Part shown: one piece after another, positions 29,482 to 38,971 of the stretch
How positions within the stretch are numbered: the first letter of the stretch is position 1
How the letters are laid out: every line of letters starts with the position of its first letter
Source: Leucothrix arctica
GTDB taxonomy: Bacteria; Pseudomonadota; Gammaproteobacteria; Thiotrichales; Thiotrichaceae
Assembly: GCF_003172895.1 (NCBI RefSeq)
Contig: NZ_QGKL01000039.1
Coordinates: forward strand, 248,001 to 312,000
Direction: 5' to 3'
DNA: 64,000 bases
The notes under the pieces: model-generated
Database searches by the model: none
What the model saw: only the letters and a program-made list of their open reading frames with translations
Told to the model about the DNA's origin: nothing
Position numbers and translations under genes: made by a program

Positions 29482-30252
29482 TCACCACCATCGACCTTGT
29501 TTGTCGATGTAAATATAGCAATCAGGGACGTTCACAGTACCTCCTGACCAGGAGCCTTTATGTCTTCTTTCAAAGTCAGTATCAAGTTGCACAGGTGCCC
29601 CGAGCCTAGGCGTTTTTACGCTCTTTAAGGTTTTATAATAACCTCCCGCAGAGCACTCTTCTCCTCCTGATCCGAACCACGATGAAGGTTCTACATAAGT
29701 CTTATATTCTGTGAAATGAGCAGGGACTATAGTTAATCCCTGCTGCCAGTAATAAACTCTTCCGTAATAAGTGGCGTGACACCATTTTTCCCATGCTTTC
29801 GGTTTGTACTTATCGCTTCTTAGGTTGTCATTAAATAACGCCAGCCATAAAACATGAATGCCTAGTTTTTTATACCTCACAGTGCGTTCAATGATTTTAT
29901 TAACAGTGAGATTGCTTCGTTGAATTTCAACTGCGACAGGTACATTGTTTATTTTGAAAAAAACGTCTGAAATAACGGTTCCGAAATGTTTTTCAACATC
30001 AACATCAGTTACATTTTCTGACTTTGAAAGCAGGTCGTAAATTTCTTCTTTACACCTCCTATGAGCATCTGATTCACCTTTACCATGCTCGCACGTGGAG
30101 GGAGGCTTATGTGCAAAATGATGAGCTTTAATGCTTCCTTTCCTTAAACTCACTTCCCTTCCGCAATCTGGACAAGTAAAGGGGGTATCAAGTTTGTTGC
30201 TACTTCTAGCAAACACCTTCTCACCATCTATCTTTCTAATTCCACATAACAT
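29482..30252 (-). CDS. Competence protein CoiA-like nuclease-domain protein
   Basis: 256 residues. The N-terminal zinc-finger-like segment FTCPDCGREVSLRKG is followed by KAHHFAHK and then a restriction-like core: ESDAHRRCKEEIYDLL, a conserved Asp in VISDVFFK, VAVEIQRSNL and HVLWLALF. This is the CoiA layout. CoiA itself is needed for transformation in streptococci; in proteobacteria such proteins are mostly uncharacterised and often lie in accessory regions. GGAGAAC precedes the ATG. It stands alone here with no competence genes nearby. Confidence 0.75.
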   Translation of the reverse strand: MLCGIRKIDGEKVFARSSNKLDTPFTCPDCGREVSLRKGSIKAHHFAHKPPSTCEHGKGESDAHRRCKEEIYDLLSKSENVTDVDVEKHFGTVISDVFFKINNVPVAVEIQRSNLTVNKIIERTVRYKKLGIHVLWLALFNDNLRSDKYKPKAWEKWCHATYYGRVYYWQQGLTIVPAHFTEYKTYVEPSSWFGSGGEECSAGGYYKTLKSVKTPRLGAPVQLDTDFERRHKGSWSGGTVNVPDCYIYIDKQGRWW

Positions 30253-30529
30253 GTTATGTTCTCCATAAATTAATAAATGGTTTTAACTAAATTTCTAATG
30301 CCGATTATATCTAGCTCTGAACGTTATTTGCACTATGTTTGTTGGTATCTCGTAGGGCGCTCTCAATGGCTTTAGTCATCAGCGATGCCTTAAAATTACC
30401 GCTTTGTAGGTATATCAGAGCCGATCTCAGTTCAACATAATTCAGGTTATACGAAGTTGTTATGTCGAGTTTAGTTCCGTACTTTAGTGGTCTGGACAAA
30501 AGCAACACAGCCCCAAAAGCGCATCTCGC

Positions 30530-30610
30530 TTTCATCGCTTATCACTTTGAAAGTCGGCTTGAAATACGAAGTTACTCTCGAGCACAAGAGCACAGACTTA
30601 ATGACAGTCT
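30530..30610 (+). pseudogene. Remnant of a GNAT gene 3' end
   Basis: The stretch encoding HFESRLEIRSYSRAQ matches the last residues of the GNAT protein ending at 27625 (GFESQFEIRNYSRAQ). The DNA is alike over about 43 bases, with a ten-base gap before it and further agreement after it (TTAATGACAGTCT against TTTAATGGCAGTCT). No acetyl-CoA motif remains upstream. It looks like a decayed second copy bounding the accessory patch. Confidence 0.65.
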
Positions 30611-30627
30611 TCACTCGACTAAGTTAA

Positions 30628-31803
30628 TCAACGTGCGATATAACCAAGCGTAGAAACCAGCGTTTGTTTCAACCGAGAAATACCCTCCCGAATAACCTCC
30701 GGTTCGTTATGACTAAAGTTAAGTCGTAACGCTGTTTGAGGTTTGGAGCTAGACGGATAAAACTCAGCACTAGGAACAACCGTCACACCATTTTCAATAG
30801 CCGCTTTCGCCACTTGATAAGTATCGCAATCAGGCAGTTTTAACCATATGAACATGCCTCCTTCAACAGGATCAAACTGGTAGCCACTACCTAGTTCGCG
30901 GCAAAGCACATCAAGCTCATTAGCTAAGGCTTCATAATGTGTTGAGTAGCGTGCGACGGTATCAGCAAGGTGTTGCTCAAATGCCGAATGCTCAAGCACA
31001 GCCAAAGCCACGCTTTGTGTTAATGACGCTGAGTGTAAGTCGGTTGCTTGCTTAACTTTGTCAAACAAGGGTAGCCAGCGTTTGGGCATGATCAGTGCCG
31101 CAACTCTTAAGCCAGGCGCAAGTATTTTTGAGAACGAGCGTAAACAAATGGCTACCTCAGGGCAGAAGCTAGAAACCAATGGCAAACTCGTTCCAGAAAA
31201 GCGTATGTCACGATAAGGCGCATCTTCAATTAACAATACTTGATAGCGTATGCACAGCGCGGCAACGGCTTGGCGTTTCTCTAGCGACCAGCAGCAACCC
31301 GTAGGATTATGAAAGTCGGGCACAGTATAAAAGCACTTCACATCGCCTGCTTTAAAGAGGTCTTCGAGTTGTTGTAAGTTTGGCCCGTCTGACTCTTGAG
31401 TGACGCTCAGTACAGTTGCCTGAGCGATAGCAAATACTTGCAAAGCACCTAAGTAGCTTGGGCTTTCGGTCACGACCTTATCGCCATGCCCTAAAAACAC
31501 CCGAGCACACAAATCAATCCCTTGTTGTGAGCCAGTAGTAATCATGATTCCATGTGTTTCAGGAACTTGAAAACGTGCGTGTAAGCACGAAATTAGCGGT
31601 GCATAACCGACGGTGGGTGCGTATTGGAGTAGTTGCTTATCCGCAGCGATTGCAGGCATTACTTCTTCAAGTATCTGTGTTGGAAACGTCTCGGGGCAGG
31701 GTAAGCCGCCCGCTAAGGATATGATGTCGACATGGTTCGCAAGGTTAAGTATTTCACGAATATAAGACGGTTTTAAATCGGCGATAGCAGTTACGGGTGT
31801 CAT
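30628..31803 (-). CDS. PLP-dependent aminotransferase, class I/II fold (MocR/LysN-like)
   Basis: 391 residues. The N-terminal ISLAGGLPCPETFP and GSQQGIDLCARV, the NPTGCCWS loop and the SFSKILAPGLR motif with the PLP-binding lysine match the 2-aminoadipate/multi-substrate aminotransferase group related to the MocR catalytic domain. It lacks a GntR DNA-binding domain, so it is an enzyme. It is divergent from an AraC-type gene that may control it. Substrate unknown, probably an amino acid. Confidence 0.87.
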   Translation of the reverse strand: MTPVTAIADLKPSYIREILNLANHVDIISLAGGLPCPETFPTQILEEVMPAIAADKQLLQYAPTVGYAPLISCLHARFQVPETHGIMITTGSQQGIDLCARVFLGHGDKVVTESPSYLGALQVFAIAQATVLSVTQESDGPNLQQLEDLFKAGDVKCFYTVPDFHNPTGCCWSLEKRQAVAALCIRYQVLLIEDAPYRDIRFSGTSLPLVSSFCPEVAICLRSFSKILAPGLRVAALIMPKRWLPLFDKVKQATDLHSASLTQSVALAVLEHSAFEQHLADTVARYSTHYEALANELDVLCRELGSGYQFDPVEGGMFIWLKLPDCDTYQVAKAAIENGVTVVPSAEFYPSSSKPQTALRLNFSHNEPEVIREGISRLKQTLVSTLGYIAR

Positions 31804-31913
31804 AGGTTTTTGTCGGTCATTGTTGTTCGGTGACGACTAATACTACGCCTGACTAGCGTTATCAGTATGTCTGTCTATGCTGTTTGATTTGTCCATTTAT
31901 GCTTTAATAAGAT

Positions 31914-32783
31914 ATGACAAATACCGATCATGTTTTTCGAATCAATGAAGTTTTAAGTTTTATCCATCGAGATATTACGGCTGACTTACAGGCAAAAAAG
32001 CTTGCTGAAATTGCTGCGTATTCTGAACAACACTTTCATCGTTTGTTTAAGCAAGTGGTTGGTGAGCCTGTACATCAATATGTACGGCGTACTCGTTTAG
32101 AAACTGCTGCAAACCAATTGATATTTTCGCCTCAACTCACTGTGTTAGAGGTTGCAGAGAACTGCGGTTTTCAGTCTTTATCTTCATTTAGCCGTGCTTT
32201 TCGCGAGGTTTATAATGTGCCGCCGGGGCGTTGGCGTTTGGGGAATCGAGATGATAAACAGCGTCATTACTTATCCGACCCTGAGCTTCATGAGGCTTAT
32301 CAGCGTTTAGCGCAGGTCGAGTTACCGACAGCGGAAATCGTGAATATTCCAGCGTGTCATGTGGCTTATGTTCGTCACCTTGGCTATGGGCGCTCGATAC
32401 GTCAGTCATGGCAAATGCTTAAGGCATGGGCGGATAGTGAAGGGCGCTCGGTCGATGTTCAGATTGGCTTACACCACTCTAATCCTGCGTTAGTGCCGCT
32501 AGAACAATGTCATTATGTGGCGTGCATTGGAATTGATGAGCCAGTGATTCGTCGCGGGAGAGTGAATAGTGTGACTATTCCAGGGGGCTTGCATGCGACA
32601 TTCGCAGTTCAGGGAAAGTTTGGTGAGCTGCTGCCGCGCATTAGTAAAATTTGGGAAGAGTGGCTGCCTCAGTCAGGCTATGTGGCAAGAACAACACCTG
32701 CGTTTGCTCGGTATACAAAGAACCAGTTTTTAAGGACAGATGATCAATTTGACCTCGTGTTTTATTTGCCGATTGGTTTTTAG
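31914..32783 (+). CDS. AraC-family regulator with GyrI-like effector domain
   Basis: 289 residues. The N-terminal AraC/XylS DNA-binding domain (about 8-110) contains both helix-turn-helix units (LAEIAAYSEQHFHRLFK, VAENCGFQSLSSFSRAF and the NVPPGRWR end). The C-terminal GyrI/Rob-like ligand domain (about 130-289) begins AEIVNIPACHVAYVRHLG. Such regulators respond to small amphipathic molecules or drugs. Divergent from the aminotransferase gene, 110 bases apart. Confidence 0.9.
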   Translation: MTNTDHVFRINEVLSFIHRDITADLQAKKLAEIAAYSEQHFHRLFKQVVGEPVHQYVRRTRLETAANQLIFSPQLTVLEVAENCGFQSLSSFSRAFREVYNVPPGRWRLGNRDDKQRHYLSDPELHEAYQRLAQVELPTAEIVNIPACHVAYVRHLGYGRSIRQSWQMLKAWADSEGRSVDVQIGLHHSNPALVPLEQCHYVACIGIDEPVIRRGRVNSVTIPGGLHATFAVQGKFGELLPRISKIWEEWLPQSGYVARTTPAFARYTKNQFLRTDDQFDLVFYLPIGF

Positions 32784-33082
32784 CAGGCAGTTCTTATTTC
32801 ATGCTGCTTGAAGTTGGTAACGCTTACTTCGTGTATATGTTGCTGTAGATGGAAAAGTGAAGCCACTTATCTCTTTTATTTCATTCTTGGTCAGTCCCAC
32901 GGTGGTTGAAATTAGCCACTCGGCTATCGTCACGGATTAGTGCTTAATGAGTGCTAATCACGAGTGCCGCAAAGTCGATAACAAATACAAGGCTGTCGGT
33001 ACTTACCTAAAACTATGAGCGACAAGGTTGTCGTTTAGATGGCTCTGCGAGTGTCATCACCAAGGATGGAAGTAAAAAAAGA

Positions 33083-35476
33083 ATGAAAAGATTCAATCTA
33101 TCGATCAAGTTGAATTGGATGTGCTCGCTGGGTTTATCTCTACTACTCACAGCGCCAGCCTCTCATGCTGCTCTGACCGATTATACTGAGGTACAGCAGC
33201 AAGCTTATCAAACCATTGCACAGTCACTGTCTGAGCAAAATGAGACGGCTTTAACCGCTGAACTTATCGAACCTGTTACTTATTGGGTTGATGCCGTTAA
33301 CGGTATTGATGATTTTGCGCGAACTGGGCAAATTGATCAGCCATGGAAGTCTATTACATGGGCGTTTAACAATATTCCATTTGCTAATGATACTGCGAAT
33401 ATTGTTGTGAGAGCCGGTACTTACTCTCCAGCCGTGCTGTACGTCGGTCAAGAGCGTGGAGGTAATGCTGAAGAGACGTTACCCTTTAACCTCATCGCTT
33501 ACCCAGCTGATACCGTCGTGCTTGATGGTACGAATGTCGCAGACAATGGCGCAATGATCTCAATTGCTAGCGCGAGTAATGTCAGTATTTCAGGTCTACA
33601 AATCAGTAACATTACGGGTACTGGTAAGTCGGCTATTTACATTGCTAACAGCGATAAGATAACGATTTCAAACAACAGTATCCATGATTCACAGTGGACG
33701 ACAGATACTGTCGCTGCGATTTCACCAACACTCGCTGATCGCTTAAATGGTGTGGCTGTTGTTGGTACGAGTACTGACATCACTGTTGAAAATAACAACC
33801 TATACAACCTTGTAACAGGTTACGGCGAGCCGATTTTGGTGCTTTCGCCAGCGGTCGCAACGGTTAGTAACAACATCACTTATGGTAATGATCCTGAGTT
33901 CTTTGAAAATCAACAGTACTACGTAAGTACGGCAGGTGATGATGACTTAGGTATCGGTACCTTAGAACAGCCTTGGCAGACAGTTCATAAAGCATTGTTT
34001 AGCATTCCTTTTGGTGAAGATAACGCAACGATCAATATTCGCGAAGGTACTTACCAAATACCAACGGCGATGTATTTCGATGTTTCACGTGGTGGTGCTG
34101 ATGGTAAATACTTCACCGTAAAATCTTATGAAGGTGAAACTGCGGTTATTGATGGTGGTTTGCTAACGACTGATTTCGGCGCAATGGTGTCGGTGAGTAG
34201 TGGCGCGTATGTTCGCATTGAAGGTTTAAGCTTTACTAACTTAACGGGACCAAAGTCGGGTATTTACATTACTGGCTCTAGTCACCATGTTGCATTAATC
34301 GATAACAAAATTTTCGGTATGACATGGGCAGATGATGAGGGTGAAGATGAGTCTGCACCAACGCCATCAGACAACTTAAACCCAATTGCGGTGATTGGTA
34401 ATAACGCGACGACACCACTCAGTGACATCATCATTCGTGGAAACGAAATGTACGATATCGTGCCGGGTTATAGCGAAGGTATTAAGATTGTTGGTAACGT
34501 GACTAACTTCCTTGTTGAAGATAACGAAGTCCGTGACATCGCTAATATAGGTATTGTTGCCGCAGGTAATTACACGTGGGTATTGGATGACGCGGGTGTG
34601 TTGATTCCAGCAGACGTAAACCATGCTCGTAACGGTATTATCCGTAATAACGTCGTGTCTAATGCGGTGTCACCGATTGCTAACTCAGCGGGTATTTACC
34701 TTGATGGCGCACATAACGTGTTGGTTGAAGGGAATACCTCTCACAGCAACTCTGTGGGTTACTCGATAGGTAGTGAGCAGCCAGGAACAGCGCAAGATAA
34801 TACGCTTAAAAACAACGTTGCGTATGACAATAGCGATGCTGGTTTAGTAGTTGGAACAGTACATGCTGATGCAACTGTTGTGGCGACGTTGGTCGAAGGT
34901 AACGAGTTTAAAAATAACTATCGTAAAGGTGGTTATGGTGGTGAAGTAACTATTCAGCAAGTTGATGGTCTAGTTATCCAGCAAAACAGTTTTGAGTCAT
35001 TAACGGATGTAGTTATCGTGGCGTCACAGCCTGCGACTAACATCACTATGAATAACAATACTTATAGCAGTTTGTCTGCTGACCCTGATGCCTTGGTCTT
35101 TGATTGGGGTGGTATTACGGGTACTTCGTATATTGGTTTAGATCAGTTCCAAGCTCAGACATGTTTGGACTTAAATAGTGCTTATGAAGGTTCGTTGACG
35201 GAAGCGACTAATACGACACTGACTCAGTGCTCGACCGGTGAAACTGATGATGAGGTGGTTGAAGAGGTCATTGAAGAAGAGGTTACCGAAGAGGAAACTA
35301 CTGATGAAGTAGTGGACGACTCAGATGATCATAAAAACAAGCACAATAAAAAACATAAAAATAAGAACAAAGATAAGAAGAATAGAAAGAACGGAAAAAA
35401 TAAAGCTAATCGTGCGAAGAATGATGCAGAGTGGGATGAGCGCTGGGAAAAACGCCAGAGCCAGAACAGTAAATAA
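33083..35476 (+). CDS. Secreted right-handed parallel beta-helix protein with acidic-basic tail
   Basis: 797 residues. A signal peptide (about 1-29) is followed by two related halves, each opening with YWVDAVNG/YYVSTAGD ... QPWKSI/QPWQTV (DUF1565 start) and continuing into beta-helix coils (NVSISGLQISN, YVRIEGLSFTN). More coils run to about 690. The C-terminus changes sharply: a Glu/Asp-rich stretch (about 715-745) and then a Lys/Asn-rich tail (about 745-790). The helix is the fold of polysaccharide lyases and surface adhesins; no catalytic residues could be assigned. A strong terminator follows. Confidence 0.8.
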   Translation: MKRFNLSIKLNWMCSLGLSLLLTAPASHAALTDYTEVQQQAYQTIAQSLSEQNETALTAELIEPVTYWVDAVNGIDDFARTGQIDQPWKSITWAFNNIPFANDTANIVVRAGTYSPAVLYVGQERGGNAEETLPFNLIAYPADTVVLDGTNVADNGAMISIASASNVSISGLQISNITGTGKSAIYIANSDKITISNNSIHDSQWTTDTVAAISPTLADRLNGVAVVGTSTDITVENNNLYNLVTGYGEPILVLSPAVATVSNNITYGNDPEFFENQQYYVSTAGDDDLGIGTLEQPWQTVHKALFSIPFGEDNATINIREGTYQIPTAMYFDVSRGGADGKYFTVKSYEGETAVIDGGLLTTDFGAMVSVSSGAYVRIEGLSFTNLTGPKSGIYITGSSHHVALIDNKIFGMTWADDEGEDESAPTPSDNLNPIAVIGNNATTPLSDIIIRGNEMYDIVPGYSEGIKIVGNVTNFLVEDNEVRDIANIGIVAAGNYTWVLDDAGVLIPADVNHARNGIIRNNVVSNAVSPIANSAGIYLDGAHNVLVEGNTSHSNSVGYSIGSEQPGTAQDNTLKNNVAYDNSDAGLVVGTVHADATVVATLVEGNEFKNNYRKGGYGGEVTIQQVDGLVIQQNSFESLTDVVIVASQPATNITMNNNTYSSLSADPDALVFDWGGITGTSYIGLDQFQAQTCLDLNSAYEGSLTEATNTTLTQCSTGETDDEVVEEVIEEEVTEEETTDEVVDDSDDHKNKHNKKHKNKNKDKKNRKNGKNKANRAKNDAEWDERWEKRQSQNSK

Positions 35477-35487
35477 GTAGCCGCTTT

Positions 35488-35523
35488 AGTTGCCTACAAC
35501 AGCTTTGTTGTAGGCAACTTTTC
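35488..35523 (+). terminator. Rho-independent terminator between convergent genes
   Basis: A 14-base perfect stem (35488-35501 with 35106+400 region, that is 35506-35519), loop GCTT, followed by TTTTC. It serves the beta-helix gene and may also act leftward for the convergent kinase gene. Confidence 0.9.
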
Positions 35524-35537
35524 ATTATCGTTGGTAA

Positions 35538-37418
35538 CTAGTTACTATTTTTTTCGTATCGTCTGATCATCTCAAAAAGAGTAGGTGGGTCGAATGGCTT
35601 ACTTAAAAAATCATTCATTCCTGCTTCAAGGCACGCATCTCGATCTGAGTTTTGAGCGTTGGCCGTCAGTGCAATAATCGGAATATCATTCCCTGATTGA
35701 CGAATGTTACGGGTTGCTTCAAAGCCGTCCATAATGGGCATTTGGCAGTCCATCAGAACCAAGTCGAACTCACTATTTTGGATCTCATCCAATGCCTCAA
35801 TGCCATTATTAGCAATAGTCACTTTACAGCCTTGTTTTTCCAGAAGTTTACGAGCAACCATCTGATTAATCTTATTATCTTCGACTAATAGTATGTCTGT
35901 AGACAAACCATCTAAATTTTCTGCGTGCATCGATTGCTTGGTTTGGTTCTGCTCGTTATAAGCTTCACGAGTTGATGTCTTAAGTTTGAGAGTTGCCCAG
36001 AAACAAGAGCCTTCACCAAACTGGCTTTTGACACCAACTGCGCCATCCATTAATGCTGCCATACGTTTTGAAATGGCTAAACCCAAACCCGTACCACCAA
36101 AGCTACGATTGGATCCGGTATTAACTTGAGAGAAGTCAGTAAACAACTTACCCAAGTCTTCAGGATTAATACCAATACCTGTATCAGAAACACTAAGTTT
36201 GATGGAGGAGCCATTCTTTTGCTCAAGCTTTAGAGACACCATCCCACGAGACGTAAATTTGAGTGCGTTGTTAAGGTAGTTATTCAGTATTTGTTTAATT
36301 CGAATATCGTCGCCTATGAGGTAGCGTTGCTCCAAATTGACTATTTTTACGTCCAGTAGCAGGCCTTTGTCTTCCATTATAGGCCGATAAAATAACGCTA
36401 CATCTTTGATAAGAGCTTCTATGTCAATGACATGGCTATTCAAAGAGAACTGCCCTGCTTCGATTTTAGAGAAGTCCAAAATATCATTAATGATGGTCGT
36501 TAGAAGCCCAGATGACTTACGAACAGTGTCTAAATGCTCTGCATCTTCTTTACTAAGTTGGTCCTGATCCATGAGGTTTAACGAGCCGATCATACCGTTT
36601 AATGGTGTACGAATTTCGTGACTCATCAATGCCAAAAACTCCGACTTTGCGCTACTCGCGACTTGAGCTCGTTTACGTGCTGCTGTCATTTCCTTGGTGC
36701 GATCAATAATTTTATTCTGCATCGTTTTCATAGCGTAATGCAGGTGTTTTAGTTCATCACCACGAAAGCTGCTTTTATTTGTATTTATAGGATTTTCGTG
36801 GGCAATTTCATTGGCCGTTTTAGTTAGATCATTTAACTGTCGGGTAATTCTATACCCCAAAATAATCGCAAATAGAGTACTGATCACCAGCGCTAAGAAA
36901 GCCAAAATATAGGTAATGAAGCTGCTTTCCCTAACTGTTTGTACACTTTTACTTATGTCATAAATGAATCTAACTTCACCTATAATTTCGTCATCGATTG
37001 TTATCTTACGGCTAAATCGAATGAAGTTTCGACCAGCAGCGACCAAACTACTGTAGAGGTTAAAGTTAGTATCGCTTAAAAAATCAGGTATGTTTTCGTC
37101 AACTTTGTCAAAGTGAACAACGTCTGCATCGTTTATTTGCTCTGACAGTATCTCGCCTGACACCCCAAGTACCTGTACCGCGGCAATGCTTTCAATTTTA
37201 GTGAAATTAGTTGAGACATCATCAAGAGTAGCTGTGTCGTTAACCAGAAGAGGGGTCTTGATAATCTCTATAAAAATATCGGTCGCAGCATGAATTTTTT
37301 GTGTGACGAGTGCTTCTGAAGTACTTTTTAGCGAAGAGGTGTTGTACATCACAATCAATAAAATAAAAAATGCTTCAATCAGAATGAACGACAGAACAAA
37401 TTTATAGCGAAAAGACAT
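35538..37418 (-). CDS. Hybrid sensor histidine kinase with receiver domain
   Basis: 626 residues. Two membrane helices (about 6-25 and 168-188) enclose a periplasmic sensor region. A HAMP-like linker, HisKA (H267 in MSHEIRTPLNG) and the ATPase boxes (FGGTGLGLAISK) follow, then a receiver domain with D557 (LMDCQMP) and the conserved lysine in SKPF. There is no output domain, so the phosphate must pass to another protein not seen here. It lies three bases after a PhnD-like binding-protein gene, which probably serves as its sensor. Confidence 0.92.
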   Translation of the reverse strand: MSFRYKFVLSFILIEAFFILLIVMYNTSSLKSTSEALVTQKIHAATDIFIEIIKTPLLVNDTATLDDVSTNFTKIESIAAVQVLGVSGEILSEQINDADVVHFDKVDENIPDFLSDTNFNLYSSLVAAGRNFIRFSRKITIDDEIIGEVRFIYDISKSVQTVRESSFITYILAFLALVISTLFAIILGYRITRQLNDLTKTANEIAHENPINTNKSSFRGDELKHLHYAMKTMQNKIIDRTKEMTAARKRAQVASSAKSEFLALMSHEIRTPLNGMIGSLNLMDQDQLSKEDAEHLDTVRKSSGLLTTIINDILDFSKIEAGQFSLNSHVIDIEALIKDVALFYRPIMEDKGLLLDVKIVNLEQRYLIGDDIRIKQILNNYLNNALKFTSRGMVSLKLEQKNGSSIKLSVSDTGIGINPEDLGKLFTDFSQVNTGSNRSFGGTGLGLAISKRMAALMDGAVGVKSQFGEGSCFWATLKLKTSTREAYNEQNQTKQSMHAENLDGLSTDILLVEDNKINQMVARKLLEKQGCKVTIANNGIEALDEIQNSEFDLVLMDCQMPIMDGFEATRNIRQSGNDIPIIALTANAQNSDRDACLEAGMNDFLSKPFDPPTLFEMIRRYEKNSN

Positions 37419-37421
37419 AGT

Positions 37422-38243
37422 TTAATCTCTGTCGACAATATCAAGCTTTGCAGATAGCTCGCGAATGACTGAGAACTCATCATTGCTAGTACTGATTAGC
37501 TCTTTAATGTTTAATAAGGATTTCAACTCAAGAGGCATCACCAATAGCGCTTCAACGATTTTCTCGCGGTCTGCATCAGGCATTGCCGGATTAACTGCGA
37601 TTGGATGGCTAGGGTAAGCAGCAGTGTGATAAACCGCCGTTACTTTGTTCTTATCAGGCCCAGCTTTGAAGCTATTAAATGTTCGTTGAATACCCCCGCC
37701 CAGCTGACCAATGTCCCTTGCCACACCTTTGTAGACTGAGTCGTGAGAGTTAACGTATTTGATCTTTCCTGACGTTGCTAAGTTAATACCAAACTTAGTC
37801 AGTAGTTCATATTTGATCAACAACGTTGCTGCAAAAGCGTTTGGTGACGGAAACAAAAACTGCGTCTTTTCATCCATGATCAACGCTTTCATATCGGGCT
37901 GATCCTTTTTCATAACGATGATGCCTTTAATGTTTTTAGCAGCACGAACAACGGCACGATAGTCTTGACGCTCATTGGCAATAGTGAAGTGATAAGGATT
38001 CATATAAGCAAGGTCATAACCACCCGAGTAGAGTACCTTTTCAAACTCACTAATCGACTTTTCAGTTTTTAGAGATACTTTAAATCCAGTTGTTTCAGAT
38101 AGGTAAGTGACAACTGGTTTCCACGATTTAAATATTTTCACTGGGCTTTGCTGTGGCACGATACCTAGTGTGTATTCTTTTGCTTGCACTGACAATGACC
38201 ATGCAAAGCAGCACGATAAAATACCTAAGAAGATAAGTTTCAT
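37422..38243 (-). CDS. PhnD-like periplasmic binding protein, sensor partner
   Basis: 273 residues with a signal peptide (about 1-21). The body matches the phosphate/phosphite/phosphonate binding-protein family (YTLGIVPQQSP...WKPVVTYLSETTGF, GGYDLAYMNPYHF). No ABC ATPase or permease gene accompanies it. Together with the adjacent hybrid kinase this indicates ligand sensing, as in other PhnD-kinase pairs, rather than transport. The ligand need not be a phosphonate. Confidence 0.87.
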   Translation of the reverse strand: MKLIFLGILSCCFAWSLSVQAKEYTLGIVPQQSPVKIFKSWKPVVTYLSETTGFKVSLKTEKSISEFEKVLYSGGYDLAYMNPYHFTIANERQDYRAVVRAAKNIKGIIVMKKDQPDMKALIMDEKTQFLFPSPNAFAATLLIKYELLTKFGINLATSGKIKYVNSHDSVYKGVARDIGQLGGGIQRTFNSFKAGPDKNKVTAVYHTAAYPSHPIAVNPAMPDADREKIVEALLVMPLELKSLLNIKELISTSNDEFSVIRELSAKLDIVDRD

Positions 38244-38606
38244 AGTTCCTTTATCCTGATTTTTATAATTTTGTGGAGAGGCCAGTTTTCTCTAAGCCTT
38301 CGTTTCAGTATCAGTGAACAATGACAGCTTGCGCCATGCTATGGCCTGAATGAAGGTACTTTTTATAAACAAATTAGGTGATTAAAATTGAGTTAATGGC
38401 TTTAATTAATGGTTTTTTATTGAAGAGGTAAGCTATTTTTTTAACCAGTAATTTCTGCTTCAAAATAGTGCTTTATTTTTATACTTATTTTTAATTGTTT
38501 TCAGTGGCCTGAGAATCTTACTAAAAACGCTATAGTTTATGTGTAAATTGTATGCTATTTTTCAGCACTATAGACTGAAAAAAGGCCATAGAGGAGGTGC
38601 TGATTT
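38244..38606. other. AT-rich divergent intergenic region
   Basis: 363 bases between the PhnD-like gene (leftward) and a small membrane-protein gene (rightward). Very AT-rich in the middle. No gene or RNA recognised. AGAGGAGGTG just before 38607 is a strong ribosome site for the small gene. Confidence 0.5.
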
Positions 38607-38852
38607 ATGGGTTATAAAGTAAGCACTAAAAGTGGGCGAACTTACCGTGCTTCAAAAATAGAACACAAACCGGGCTTTCTAGAAATGCACTGCTGGGACG
38701 GTGAACACCGCATACCAGCAGGTGAAGTGACTTACATAAAATCAACAGGTTTTGGCCAATCTGCCAAGAGCGTTTTTCCAGGTTTTTTAATGTTTTTTAT
38801 CTTATTTGTCATTTTTTTCTTAGTGATTGTTAAAATTTTTGCACCGTATTAA
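38607..38852 (+). CDS. Small protein with C-terminal membrane helix, unknown function
   Basis: 81 residues. The first 50 are soluble and rich in Cys, His and Lys (GYKVSTKSGRTYRASKIEH, LEMHCWDGEHRIPAGEV); one strongly hydrophobic helix fills about 56-78. A strong site AGGAGGTG lies before the ATG, which supports that it is expressed. No family recognised. Confidence 0.6.
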   Translation: MGYKVSTKSGRTYRASKIEHKPGFLEMHCWDGEHRIPAGEVTYIKSTGFGQSAKSVFPGFLMFFILFVIFFLVIVKIFAPY

Positions 38853-38910
38853 CTGTCCTCTGGCATTCAAAGCCGTTTATCTTGCTGCATAATTAATTAA
38901 AAAACTTTAC

Positions 38911-38938
38911 TTGCATGCATTTCTGAAATTGTTATAGT
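38911..38938 (+). promoter_or_regulatory. Likely sigma-70 promoter of the DAHP synthase leader
   Basis: TTGCAT (38911-38916), 16 bases, then TATAGT (38933-38938). Transcription would start at about 38945. That start point favours the internal leader-peptide ATG at 38972 over the one at 38945. Confidence 0.45.
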
Positions 38939-38971
38939 CGAAGCATGAACACATTAAACACACAGCGATTT

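Noticed and set aside
30311-30535. 74-codon minus-strand frame between the CoiA-like gene and the aminotransferase
   Set aside because: No ribosome site and no recognisable domain; it overlaps the region of GNAT decay. Left unannotated.
32930-32975. Near-repeat AGTGCTTAAT / AGTGCTAATC before the beta-helix gene
   Set aside because: Too short and imperfect to be assigned as an operator, with no second copy elsewhere in the window.
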